Origin: Amoebidium appalachense
Lineage: Eukaryota > Ichthyosporea
Direction of reading: 5' to 3'
Assembly: GCA_963693365.1 (NCBI GenBank)
Contig: CAVNZM010000016.1
Coordinates: forward strand, 5,704,001 to 5,768,000
DNA: 64,000 nt
Under the pieces are notes generated by a model, which saw nothing but the letters and a program-made list of their open reading frames with translations, was not told the DNA's origin and searched no databases. A program made the translations under genes and the position numbers. This document shows positions 11,761 through 48,912 of this stretch, one piece after another. The stretch's first letter is position 1; every line of letters begins with the position of its first letter.

Positions 11761-12300
11761 GCCAATCCCTCCACGTAGTTTTTTATTTTTCTAATTGTTA
11801 TTGTGGCTGCCAGCTGCTTTGGGGTCAGGTGGCAAACGTAGGGCATGTCTAGTAGGTTCGATTAGTATGGGATTTGGCATCATGATGCCAAGACTTAGTC
11901 AATACAGTAACTTAAGAATCAGTTTGTTAGGTGTTAGTTGTAACATTTAACTTCCAGTAATGTTCAGCATGTCATAGTGGTAGTTTATGATTGTAATGTT
12001 ACTTACAGTTTAACTACATGTAATGTCATGGTGTATGTAGAGTATGCTGTCACATTCAATGCACACACACACGGCACACACACACGAACATGCACACACG
12101 CAACCACATACACGTCAAGCACACACTACGTATACATCCATGCATGCGACATTCGCCTTTTTAATACCTATGATATCATTACGTAGTCAAAATACCATAA
12201 TAATAATGTGTAGAAGTGATTGCAGGTCACTTTCACATGCTGCAGCTGTTTTATTAATAATGACACCGTAAATTAATGGCAAGCACACTGCAGACTCGGA
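11761..12300. other. 3' flank of the OTU gene
   Basis: This AT-rich non-coding sequence follows the TGA at 11758-11760 and probably contains the 3' untranslated region. A CA-rich patch lies at 12060-12115. No tail signal could be assigned with confidence. Confidence 0.4.
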
Positions 12301-12301
12301 T

Positions 12302-12302
<1 letters not shown>

Positions 12303-12364
<62 letters not shown>

Positions 12365-12456
12365 AAAAAAAAAAATCCCCCCCCCCCCCCCCCCCCGTTC
12401 CCCCTCGAAATTTTCGGGGGCGGGGCGGGGCGGGGGGGGGGGGGGGGGGGGGGGGA
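12303..12456. repeat. compound poly-C / poly-A / poly-C / poly-G tract
   Basis: About 52 C residues run directly into about 21 A, then poly-C, a short unique spacer and poly-G. The Cn-An order recurs elsewhere in the window (19107-19138, 31532-31570, 56016-56058 and 58936-58994). Confidence 0.9.
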
Positions 12457-12459
12457 GCT

Positions 12460-13470
12460 TGGGAAACGAGGGTGCAACCACATTTTTGTCCGCGGCCCGT
12501 GGCGGCTCCCCGTACAAAATTCACCATATGGCCATATTACGAGGCTCCTGTACAGGGGCGGAGTGAACCTGACGGTTCCTCCCAATTCTTGTGCAAGTAC
12601 TAGTGTTCCAAATCCAGGGTTGTGTAAGAAAAAATCTTTTTACAGCTAAAAACTCGAAAATATCCTGCATGAACTTGGGCCAGGAACCTGGCCAGGAATT
12701 GATGCATTCCCCTGATACACCAGTTCGCAAATCGCAATTGATTTCCAAAAGTCTTTGAATAACTATAAAAGGTTCTTTGGTATGATCTGATTGGTCGTGC
12801 TTTCCGGTTTACGGTTTACGGTTGAGATTGGGCCAGAGTACAGCCTAGAAAGGGCAGTTTAAGCCCGATTTCACCTAGAAAACAGGTTTTTGTCAACTAG
12901 CAAAAGTTTTTGAAATTAAAAAACGCGCAATATTGATATAAGGAGTCGCAGTGGTTCGACGCGTCCTTCATTGTCAAAATCGACGAAAACCGTCCGGGTG
13001 TGTGGGCCGGCGACCGCGGCGGCGGCCGACCCTTGGGCTGATCGTCTACTTGAAGACAAAATTGGCGTTTTTGTTTGTTTTGACAATTAAATAAGCGCCG
13101 GACACCCCACGTTGCTTATATTAATAAATGTGTCGCTTTGTTTGTCAAGCTTTTATTTAAGCGGCCAAATCCTGTTTTCTATTCATATTTTGTACTTTAA
13201 AGTACTTATTTGGTTTTTGGACTATAGCCATTGAGACAAGCGACCGTAAAATTCGCCGCGGCTCATTTTGAAGCGAAGCAATAGACCACTTTCTCCAATC
13301 ATATGAGGGGCGGGTGGCGCGAAAATGGGACCAACCGATCGATCAGACCACCTACGGTCACCAACCGACAAGAAAAACGTGAAAACCTCGCTCCTACACT
13401 TTTTAGGCACTTACCCCTCTATAATTGATAGTTATTTGTTTTGCAGAGCTAAACACGTTTAGTAGAAGTA
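12460..13470. other. intergenic, no gene seen
   Basis: Mixed sequence with short frames only. Features noticed are a repeated GGTTTACGGTTTACGGTT patch near 12805 and a GC-rich stretch near 12990-13040. Neither has an assigned role. Confidence 0.35.
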
Positions 13471-13492
13471 GTTTGTGGCACAGTATGTACCA

Positions 13493-13665
13493 ATGACAGG
13501 CTGCTCTTGCGCCGCAAACTGGTGCAACCAAAAAATAGAGCAAGGTTCAGTAAGGATTCTCAAGTATAAAGCTACTTCCTCAAAACGACAGGTTTTGCGA
13601 GAGCAGTGGTTTGAGAAAATAGGCAGAATAGACAAAAGGATAAGGCACAGTTCACGGCAGAGCAA
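13493..13665 (+). CDS. possible THAP-type zinc-finger exon (fragment)
   Basis: An open frame from ATG 13493 to a good donor (AGCAA|GTAAGG) at 13665 begins MTGCSCAANWCNQK and continues to LREQWFEKIGRI. A Cys pair near the N-terminus followed by a basic segment and a conserved Trp matches the first half of a THAP domain. In such genes an intron often falls just before the second Cys/His pair. I could not find the downstream exon, so this is either the first exon of an unresolved gene or a remnant of a P-element-like transposon. THAP domains bind DNA. Confidence 0.3.
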
Positions 13666-13669
13666 GTAA

Positions 13670-15050
13670 GGCCTTTAAGTTACATGCAGGGTGGCTAGAG
13701 TTCCCTGCTTGTGCTAGACAGATTGGTACCGAGTAACCTGTGCAAACAGCGTACAGGAGGTTGGATGTGTCTATTCCCACCCGAGAGCTCTTCAGTTCCT
13801 CCTTCGCAACTACACTACGGCACGCAGAACAGTACTCATAGTCAACACAACACCTCCAGAAGTCATCGACACCCATTTTATTAAGACACGAACGTGTTAT
13901 TTGCAGTGTACGTTCAAAAAAGTGTCGCAAAAAAAAAAAAAACCTGGACTGCCGTTGGCGTGCGCATGATCAAAAAATGGGTCTTGGTCCCATTTTTGAT
14001 CCGATCGCCGAGAAAGTGGTGTACATATTAGATTTGAACCAATACTTAGTGATTGCGATTTGCGAACTCGTGTATAGGCGGATTCCAGGGCTAGCCCGAT
14101 GTGGGGGGTCAGTTTGCATACGTTCACATCATCATCGTGACATGTACATTTTATTAGTACATAGGGGTTTTCGGGCCAGGGATCACAGCATTATCACCAA
14201 CCCTTCCCGGAATGTTTACAAGTTGCATTTATACATGTGTTAATACTAATGTTACTCGTTTTTGTTGTCTATTAATATCATAGTATTGTGCGGTGATCTT
14301 TGAATAAATTCGCACAGTTGTTAGCGCTCTAGATCTGGCATGCGCAGTGTACACACACTGCGTACACACACACTGCGTTCATACATATCTGGGACCGTGG
14401 CCCACTGCGGTAGGCCGACGACCGAGGTGCGTACGTTCCGAAAATCCGACGGCTACAGTATGCATGCATCTGCATCATCGGATATTAGAACAGTGACCGT
14501 TACTAATAATAATGGGACGGATCAGACTCTACAATAGGTCGACGGTGCCGCCTAGGGCCTTCACACACAGTGTAAACCCCCCCCCCCCCCCCCCCCCCCC
14601 CCCTCTCCTCCCTTCCAAATCCTCCCCTCGGCCCCCCTCTAGATCTATTCATACCACATACACAAGTCCAGGTTGGCAATACAACTTTGAAAGTATGGCG
14701 CAATGGATATCACGTCTTCATATCTAGAGCATCCCATGATCATGATTATGATAGCCTAGCCTGGCTATCATCAATGCATTCATCTCGGTTATAAAATCAT
14801 TTTCATGTATTATGCACCATTATTCCTACTTTTTATATATTGTTTTATGATATAAGTCAGTTTTGCCAACCTGAATCATTTAAATTTATCACATGTACCT
14901 ACACGTGCACAATGCACACCACATCACTTGGCAGTTCCCAACATTATCGATAACCTCACAGCGTCACCGATATTCGCAATATTCATGATCATCGTTTTGA
15001 CAATGTGAAAAATGTCATTCGTAGCATGATTCTTCGGTCATTACCGACAC
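13670..15050. other. intergenic, no gene seen
   Basis: Non-coding sequence with a small perfect hairpin at about 13967-14003 (ATCAAAAAATGGG and its complement). It also has short ACACACTGCG repeats near 14350-14380 and a poly-C tract at 14577-14603. No protein or RNA gene was recognised. Confidence 0.35.
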
Positions 15051-15055
15051 AACCC

Positions 15056-15366
15056 TCCCCCCCCTCCCCCCCCTCCCCCCCCCCCCTCCCTCCCCCCCCC
15101 CCCCCCCCCTCCCCCCCTCCCCCCTCCCTTTCCCAACCCACCACATCCCCCCGGCACCCCACTCACCCGTGGAGCCCACCAACACATGACCATCACAAGG
15201 AGAAGCGCTCACAAGCTGGGTAGGTGGGGACGGGAGGAGGGGGGAGGAGAAGGGGGAGGGAAGGAGGGGGATCGGGGAGGGGGGGGGGGGGGGGGGGGGG
15301 GAGAGAGAGAGAGAGAGAGAGAGAGGGGAGAGGGGGGGGGGGGGGAGAGAGAGAGAGAGTGTGTGT

Positions 15367-15397
<31 letters not shown>

Positions 15398-15420
15398 GGG
15401 GGGGGAGGGAGGGAGTCTCA
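15056..15420. repeat. compound simple-sequence block near the KPTN 3' end
   Basis: CT/poly-C (15056-15130) gives way to G-rich, (GA)n (15301-15325), (TG)n (15360-15381) and poly-G (15382-15405) sequence. It lies just past the stop codon of the minus-strand KPTN gene. Confidence 0.9.
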
Positions 15421-15559
15421 GAAAGGGGGGCCGGCGCCCCAGGAAGGGAGGGAGCAGGGAGTGGGGGAGTGAGGGAGGGAAAGAGAGCAGAAGGAAGCAA
15501 ATGATCTAGCTTACTAACGGCATAAACAGACTGTGTTATGTACATACTCAACATCTTAT

Positions 15560-25371
<9,812 letters not shown>

Positions 25372-25429
25372 CGTTGCACACCCGCCTAGATGGCCTGGGG
25401 GGGGGGGGGGGGGGGGGGGGGGGGAGGGG

Positions 25430-25721
25430 CCCAGGGAAGGGGGATTTGTCATGAGAGGGTTGCAAACATGAAAGCAAAGCCATTGAAAAACCAAAAAAAG
25501 GAAACACACAGAACAGACACCAATAAGGTTGCGCAGGCAGAAGATCCTTGAATAGCGGCCCACCACCAAGGGGGGGGGGGGGGGGGGGGAGGGGAGGGGG
25601 CAGGGAAAGAGAGAGCGAGAGAAAGAGAGAGAGAGAAGAAGAGAAGAGAGAGAGAGAGGTAGAGATGGGGAGGGGGAGGGAGAGGGGAGGGAGAGAGGGA
25701 GAGAGGGAGAGAGGGAGAGGG

Positions 25722-25808
<87 letters not shown>

Positions 25809-26197
25809 CGAGAGAGAGAGAGGGGGGGGGGAGGGGGGGGGGGCGGGGAGGGGAGGGAAAGAAATAAAGGGGAGGGAAAGAAGGGGGGTTGGGGAGGGAG
25901 CGGAAGGGGAGGGAGGGGGGTTGTATGAGCCATAAAGTACAAGTACACAAACAACGGACAACTCGATGCAGAGTGCAAATCGCACATAAAGAGTATGCAT
26001 AATAAGCAGAGCCCATCCTCAGGGGGGGGAGGGGGAGAGGAACAGAGAGAGAGAGGGGCGGGGGGGAGGGGGGGGGGGGGGGAGATGGAGAGAGAGGGAG
26101 AGGGAGAGAGAGGGCGGAGGGGGGGGGGGGGGGGGAGGGGGGGGGGGGGGGGGGGGGAGAAGGGAGAGAAAGAGAGAGTGTGTGAGCGAGAGAGAGG

Positions 26198-26267
<70 letters not shown>

Positions 26268-26425
26268 GGGGGGGGGGGGGGAGGGGGGGAGGGGGGGAGG
26301 GGGGGCTAGGGCGTGTTAAGCAGGAAAAGTGAGAAGAAAAACGAGGCTCTACGGGGACGAGGGAGGGTATTGGTTGAGCCGGGCCGTGAGAAAAGCTGGA
26401 AAAAGTCTTTCTGGGCCCAGTGCAC

Positions 26426-26519
<94 letters not shown>

Positions 26520-26648
26520 GAGGAATAGAGGAGAAGAGAATGGGATGGTCAAGCAATGTTGAAAGCTGGGTTGGGCAAAACACCGTATGGTGGATAGATG
26601 TGAGATTGTACACTAGAGAAGGTGGATCGTGGAGGGAGATGTCGATCG

Positions 26649-26703
<55 letters not shown>

Positions 26704-26730
26704 CCCTCCCCCCCCCCCCCCCCCCCCCCT
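25430..26730. repeat. purine-rich and homopolymer block upstream of KPTN
   Basis: (AG)n tracts (about 25725-25800 and 26200-26264), poly-G (26459-26518) and a long poly-C (26649-26729) dominate this stretch. A repeat family B copy lies at 25449-25570 and a partial 215-bp-family copy at about 25925-26025. It may be an intron in the KPTN 5' untranslated region or plain intergenic sequence. Confidence 0.85.
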
Positions 26731-26734
26731 CCCC

Positions 26735-28090
26735 TCCCCTCCCCCTTCCCTTTCCGCCCACGCGCCCTCCCGGCACCCTCTGCCCTGGCCACCAGTAACC
26801 CCTCCCCCTCCGTTTCCTCCATAAAAACATGCCACTTTTCTTTTGGGAGTTGTGGTAGATGTATACCTTCCCAGAGTTGACAGCAACACAGATCACAGCT
26901 CGCTTTGCTTCTCACAAACAGAATAGAAGAATCGGCTTTTTCTGAGTTATACTGGTTGTAGTATACCACAAGCTTTTGTAGTCAATTACTATTGGTGTAG
27001 TTATATACACCACATACGGTTCTACCTAGCATAGTTCGCTATTGTAGTTGAAACATTGCAGTTCACTTCGCCTCAAGGATCGTCGAAACGACGAATTCCC
27101 ATATATGGAAAACTCGGTGAGCCATCGACGATCGTTATTTGGACGAACGGTGTTCGCACTGAAACGATGAATCGACGAAAAGCCCAAATATAGCTAATGA
27201 TTTCGACGCTCGATCGTCGGTCATTAGAGCAAACCAGTTCGCAAACCAGAAGTCGGAATGAAAGTCAGCGATTAGTCTAAAAACGTGTCTCCCCGCTTAC
27301 CTAACAGATTACAGACATTTACGCCACGTCGCAGAGCAATATAAGTACCCGTAAACTGCATAAAACGCCCATAAAGCATCACAAGTGACAAATAGAAGTA
27401 AAATGTATAAATATCTTTTATATATGAAAGGTATAATTATTATATATTTGTATGTATATATACATAGTTCTAACCGGCGACCGGCGACCGATGACATGCC
27501 CAGTGCGAACACCCGGTTGGTTTTTGGGCGCCGATCATCAGATCGATGGACCGACCGTCGGATCGTCGAAACGACGATCCTAGTGTGAACGTACCCAGTG
27601 CCACTCGGAGACTCGGAGAATCAAATTCCAAGTCACAATAACCACATAAAGATATAAATGCATTGATATCGTTGGTTCGCAACGCATCCAGTCTTGATAA
27701 CCTAAAGAAGGCATTTATTAGAGTTTCCTATTGGCGTCGAATGAACCGCCGCCACCCCTCCGCGGGATCCTACACAAACACCAAAGCAAAAGGTGTCGTT
27801 GAGTGGCGAGAGAAGGGAACCATGATGCAACATTGTGGCTCGGTTTTGTGGCGAAAAGACGGTGGGGGAAAAAAAAACGGGTTTTTGTGTCTACTTTTAC
27901 AAAGAACGAACCATACTGGCCTGCACAGCCCAGCCTGTACACCCACCCGATCCTGCAGCTGACGCAACTTGACCCGGTTACCATGGTTCGAACGGTTTCT
28001 TCTATCCGGGTTTCAAGATTTGAATATAATCATTGAATGACGGGGACTCAGGCCGCACGCAGATGCTGAATAATGAAGCATGAGTTTGTG
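26735..28090. other. intergenic, no gene assigned
   Basis: Mixed sequence. A minus-strand frame near 26890-26830 reading AVICVAVNSGKVYIY looks protein-like and could be a small exon, but it fits no neighbour. GATCGTCGAAACGACGA occurs near both 27080 and 27555. No further gene was recognised. Confidence 0.3.
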
Positions 28091-28129
28091 AGAAAAATCT
28101 TAGGAAGGCCTGCGTTGGTTGGGGGAGGG

Positions 28130-28540
<411 letters not shown>

Positions 28541-29062
28541 AACTAATTAATTTCTCTTCTTGGTCTAGCGATTGCGCGTCAAAAAAAAAGTTTTCATAAA
28601 ACAACCAAAAAAAAAAAAGTAGGAATATGGTGCTTCATAGAGTAAGAAAAACCCTGATATATTATCATCAACGGACATCATCCGTTGTATGTACCTGATC
28701 ATGACATGCCGCTGAGTCTCGGATATCCCGAGCAAAAACCACATACCGGAGACTGGTCTCTCTTTTCCTCGAGTAAACAATATAAACCCCGAACCTATAC
28801 AAAGCTATTTCTGGCGTCACTGAATTTAGACTCTCGAGCTCGACCACAATATGAGAGCAGAGCGGACTCGCCAGTCTGTAGATCTACATGTTCAGGCTCC
28901 CGGCATATTTATTAGTATGGCAGCTGCAGCACTCTTGAAACACATAAATTTATAATTCCACATATTGTCCAGATGCACACAAGTACTTACAAGTGTCACA
29001 ATACCACTAGTACTCCACACACGCACACACATGCCAACAAACAAAACACATTGCGCGCACAA

Positions 29063-29700
29063 GGGCCCAACCACATCGGCAGAGTCAACTTGCAAAAAGC
29101 AGAATTATTCTGCAACTTGAGCAGAATTATTCTGCAAAAGCGGAATTATTCTGCAAAAAAGCAGAATCACTCCCGGCTTTTAGCAGAATTATTCTGCTGT
29201 TAGCAGAACTATTCAGAAAAGCAGAATCACTCTGCTTTTAGCAGAATTATTCCACTTTTTGCAGAATTACTCTGCTCTTAGCAGAATTATTCCGCAAAAG
29301 CAGAATTATTCCTGCTTCCTTGCGTGATAGCAGAATAAATTTGCTTATAGCAGAACAACTCTGCTTTTAGCAGAATAGTTCTGCTTTTAGCTGAGCTGCT
29401 TTTCGGAGATTGCTTCTGCTTTTGCACAATTATTCTACTTTAAGCAGGAAGATTGCTCCTGCTTTTGCACAATTATTCTGCTATAAGCAGCAATAATTCT
29501 GCTTTTAGGAGATTGCTTCTGCTTTTGCACAATTATTCTGCTATAAGCAGGAAAAAATCTGCATTTTGCAAAATAATTCTGTTTTTTTGCTGAATAATTC
29601 TGCTTTTAGCAGAATATTTCTGCATTTTCCGGAGTAATTCTGCTTCTTGCAGAATATTTCTGCTTTTTGCAAGTTGACTCTGCCGATGTGGTTTGGGCCC
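29063..29700. mobile_element. 640-bp foldback element built of GCAGAATTATTCTGC units
   Basis: The ends 29063-29104 and 29658-29700 are inverted copies of about 42 bp differing by one base (GGGCCCAACCACATCGGCAG against its complement). The interior is a dense array of about 15-17-bp imperfect palindromes based on GCAGAATTATTCTGC, in both orientations, with AAAAGC or CTTTTAGC spacers. There is no coding frame. The whole element could fold into one long hairpin or many small ones. It fits a foldback-type transposable element or a satellite-like element. CA-rich sequence flanks both sides, so a target duplication could not be defined. Confidence 0.7.
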
Positions 29701-29709
29701 TCGCACACA

Positions 29710-30904
29710 CAGTGCACGTGTATGTACGTGCCACTTGCAAGCACACAAACCTACAACCGCGCAACCGCGGATCCGGACACAGTGTCACACACGCACACAC
29801 ATACACACACACACACACCCACACACACAGAGTTCACGTGCGCGCACACAATCGCACACGCGCACGTGTACACACACGATTGCCGACCATAGCACTCAGG
29901 GCTAACCGTTCTGATGACCTATCTATTCATTGGATCATTGAATCATAACTTATGATACAATGTATTGTATACTTGTATATATACTACACCAGTAGTCTTT
30001 AATCAGAACACGTATGTAGCTGGTGTTGTTCACTCTTTTCAACAGTTCACCTGTTGAAAATAATAATCCCAACCTTAGTTGGCTACTAACTAATTAGTAC
30101 CTCTATTTTCAAGTAATAAAACAGTTACCATTGAATTCACTATACACTGCAAGTCTGTCCGCCAAACCGTACCCATATCAAGATAGTGATATTTAACCAA
30201 TAACATTTAATACCACACCTACTGCAGGCATTCTGTGGTTCTTCACCATTCAAGCTACGTGCCAGACAATCAAGGAACCCTACGAGAATACTTTTTATCT
30301 CCCCCCCCCCCCCCCTCCCCCCCTCTCCCCCCCCCCCCCCCCCCCTCTCTCTCTCTAACCACCACCACCACCACTCAATCCGCTCACCCAAGAATCATCT
30401 CAGGCCTATTGGTAAACCACAACTTTATCGGCATGGGATCTAACATTCGATACTTTGTGATGCAAGATGTGTTGCTAGGCAAAAACATGTTCCAAAAAGG
30501 TTCGAAGATGTGACACATTCATACAAAGTAGATGGCTGCGAAAGATGTGTGTACGTGTTGTGTTTGTGTTTGTGTGTGTGTGTGAATGTGTGCGTGTGGT
30601 GGTGGTGGTGGGAGGTGTACCGGGAGGTGTGTCGGTTTAGCCGTGTGCATGCTTTCGAGCAGTTGGTGTCCGTGCAACAATTCAATAATGTACTGCCCGT
30701 AAGCAAGCGCATGCTTATGTGTATACTGTGCCACCCCCCCCCCCCCCCTCCCCCCCCCCCCCCCCCCAAACTAAACCTACATAACCTAACCCAAAAGGAA
30801 CCCTCTAATCAGATTTTCTTTCGCGAATATTTACATAGTGTACGCCCTATAGAGACGATCATTAGTAGGGGAGGGGGTGCATAACAGATAAATATAGCAA
30901 TCCT
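29710..30904. other. intergenic, no gene seen
   Basis: CA-rich patch (29785-29830), then AT-rich sequence, poly-C/CT (30300-30355) and poly-C (30734-30768). This is the 3' side of the RasGEF gene, which ends at 30905. No coding feature was recognised. Confidence 0.4.
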
Positions 30905-46041
<15,137 letters not shown>

Positions 46042-46080
46042 CTTTTTGGGCCCTTCACCGGGTCCCAGATGCTTGCCTTC

Positions 46081-48069
46081 CTGCTTGGCAGAGAACACGG
46101 AACATCAGTCTTGTGGCACACGCAGACACACTCACGCACGGACGCACACATGCATATGCACGCACGCACACACAAACATACACAAACACACACACACACA
46201 CACACACGAACGCATACACACTTGCACAAACACAACAGACACACCGTGACAGGTATGATGACGTGACGTTATGCAATCTACAAAACACAAATCTATATGA
46301 TTCCGGGTGCCAACCAGAAACATGCACGAACTGACGTATGAGTTGACGACCAGCGTTAGAAGATATGGGCACTGCCTCTTACAAAAAGAGCCTTAGACCT
46401 ATGATCCCTGGTGCCAATCCTTCTTAAATTGCGTGTCATCGCCAGCTACAGATCTCTGTACACGGTGTGACGTCATGACCACGCACGGGGTGCTTTGGGG
46501 CTCAACCCACCTCATGATCCATCGCAACCCAGGTCCTCTTTAACTCTGAAAAGTTAGTTGAACTATTACTGACGTTTGCAAATACAGTCAAAGGGGGGAG
46601 GGGTGTAAACCCCGATAGTTAAAAATTTACCCAAAGCGGTTGCTCCCCCACATGGATCCGAGCCTGTGTGATGCACTAAGACACGGGTAGGGTGCAGAGG
46701 TTAATTGCATTGGTTCCCTGCAATCAAACACATCCTATACTATCAGTAGGGCTAAGAAACGCTAGAAGCTCTTTGCTATTCAGTATGAGTCATCATAAAC
46801 AGCGACCATACTATGAAGTTTGCCTACGTATACACAGAGGTGCGCTGAAAAGGGCCGGGAGCTTCCGTACATACTCGGATTACGCAAAAACGGGTTTGCA
46901 AAGGTAACAAAGTGAGTCGACCGTTCGCTGTGCTGATTGGTTACTTCCTCTTGAAGTTCTATACCCCAAGCCAAGTGTGGCTCACTAATCACACTAAAAT
47001 ACAGTTAGTCTCATATTCGAAGCACAGAGAGGTTTGCAGATCCTATGGATTAACAATAACAGCTATAATATGTATATAAATTTAAATTAATAAAAAAGCC
47101 GCAATTATATTCATCTATTGTTATTAAGTTCATTGTTTATACAACGCAAAAGTTTATAGTATATGACTGTAACATATAAATGTTTGATTTAGTTAAGGTC
47201 AAAATGCAATTTCCATCGCTGCTGGTGCCACTTTTGTGCTGAACTTCAAAGTTTAATCGAAAGCATGTTGATAGGTGTGAGTTTTTATGTCGCGTTTTAC
47301 CTCTTTCCCTACGGGTGTTGGCTGGCAATGTGAACACTTTAGACTTTTTGTTGAATTCTGTTGGTCGTTACATTGAGTATTTATATGATTTCCACACAGT
47401 GTTCAGGTATCTCAGTATGCACTTGTTACTGGATAACTCGCGAAGTTTTTATTGTCTTCTCAGTATGCCGTGCATACTTGCATATCTTTCCGTCGAATAA
47501 ATCCAGTCAAAAGAAAAAAAAAATGCAATTCATATCCTAAATCCCCCACTGCCAGTGCTCACCCACCGGCGGGCCCGCCGATACTACGGCGATGATCACT
47601 GATATCGATCGATGGCGCCGATCAGTCGCGAGTCGACGTCCGACTCCGCGGCCAAACTTGACGAACTGCCGCACAGGGGGTTTCCGTGTACACCACAGAA
47701 GTTATTCACTTATCTGAGTACGAAAAGTATATAAACGTTCAAGTTTACCACCCTTACAATTATTATTACTACTGGAGCTGCACAGCATGATCACTGAGCT
47801 GATCACCAGCCGCTCGAGAATCATTTGTGTCATTCGATCGCGAAGTTCCGAAAATGGCGGGATCTGGCATTCTTATTCTAGGGGGACAAAAAACCTAACC
47901 AAATAAGGTCAATGCATATGCGCAGTCATGCTTACATATATAATCAATATAATCACAAACTTTTTTCCCTCCCTTCCAGAAAAAGCGTTGCACCGTGCAG
48001 AATACAGCTGCATGAAACAGTGGAACAACCCGTAACCCACTCAACTTTAACATTTCTGAAACGAGAAGA
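46081..48069. other. intergenic between RasGEF and the GFA-type gene
   Basis: This stretch may hold upstream RasGEF exons or its promoter; a CA-rich patch lies at 46135-46206. Sequence from 46900 to 47570 is AT-rich with no credible frame. A CT-rich acceptor-like site (CCCTCCCTTCCAG at about 47979) may end a 5' untranslated intron of the next gene. Confidence 0.4.
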
Positions 48070-48495
48070 ATGGCTGACCGAGTAAAGGGCCAGTGCCTCT
48101 GCGGCGGCATCAAGTTTGAAGTTGAGAAGCCCGCCATGTGCACCCTGTACTGCCACTGTGGCCTGTGCCGTAGGATGGATGGCTGCCTGTACACCTACCT
48201 GACTCTCGGCAACGAGGACAAGGTTCATCTGACTGAGACCAGCACGCTAACCAAGTACCGCAACCCAAAGCCGGAGAAGGATGTCTTATTTTGCAGCAAG
48301 TGTGGCACCCATGTCGGCAACCACCTTTTCAACAAAAAAATTATGGTTGTGAGTGCTGGCCTGTTGGAATCATGTGATGACCCAAGCTTCAAGCCTTCGA
48401 GTCACATCTTCTGCGAAGACAAGTTGTCGTGTTACCAGCTGCCGGACGACGGGCTTCCTAAATACTTGCAGTTCTTTGACTCCCCCACTGTTTAG
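48070..48495 (+). CDS. GFA/CENP-V-type zinc-binding protein
   Basis: An intronless frame of 141 codons begins MADRVKGQCLCGGIKFEV. It has the zinc-ligand pattern of the glutathione-dependent formaldehyde-activating (GFA) fold: CLCGG near residue 9, YCHCGLCRR near residue 36 and FCSKCGTH near residue 82. The length (about 140 residues) is normal for the family. Bacterial relatives capture glutathione-formaldehyde adducts, and animal CENP-V shares the fold, but substrate cannot be told from sequence. The coding sequence lacks the simple repeats that fill its neighbours. A probable acceptor about 90 bp upstream suggests an untranslated first exon. Confidence 0.85.
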   Translation: MADRVKGQCLCGGIKFEVEKPAMCTLYCHCGLCRRMDGCLYTYLTLGNEDKVHLTETSTLTKYRNPKPEKDVLFCSKCGTHVGNHLFNKKIMVVSAGLLESCDDPSFKPSSHIFCEDKLSCYQLPDDGLPKYLQFFDSPTV

Positions 48496-48667
48496 GAGTT
48501 TGGCAAGTAGGCTAGCAATAGTCGAGCTTGGGGTAGGCCTCTTGTTGTATAGAGTTATAACAAAGCAAACATGCCATCACCACTATAAGTGGATTAAAGA
48601 AAGCCGAAGCCCTACCGGAGATCGGTAGCTGTCACAGTCCTTAGTTCTTACGGCCTCCTTCTCCACC

Positions 48668-48699
<32 letters not shown>

Positions 48700-48879
48700 A
48701 GTTTTTCTGTGTTCGCATCTGTTTGGTTGTGTCTAAATCGTCTTTGATTCAAGCTCCTCTCCGTCTTCTTCACAACTGCAGCCTCTCCCCTGCCTCCCCC
48801 GGTACCTACCTGGCTGCCTCCCTCCCAAAGGGGCAACTTCAACCTCTTCAAGTGTTGCGTTTATCCTCCCTTCCGGCCT

Positions 48880-48912
<33 letters not shown>

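Noticed and set aside
26790-26896. Minus-strand frame AVICVAVNSGKVYIY considered as KPTN exon 1
   Set aside because: The NMYGTAA exon at 25371-25267 already supplies a complete kaptin N-terminus with its own ATG, and no in-phase join from this frame was found.
29087-29690. Palindromic array considered as a CRISPR array
   Set aside because: Units are irregular, imperfect, contiguous and in both orientations, with no unique spacers, and the host is a eukaryote.
47315-47500. Hydrophobic 61-codon frame
   Set aside because: It is short, lies in AT-rich sequence, and has no start context, domain or splice partner.
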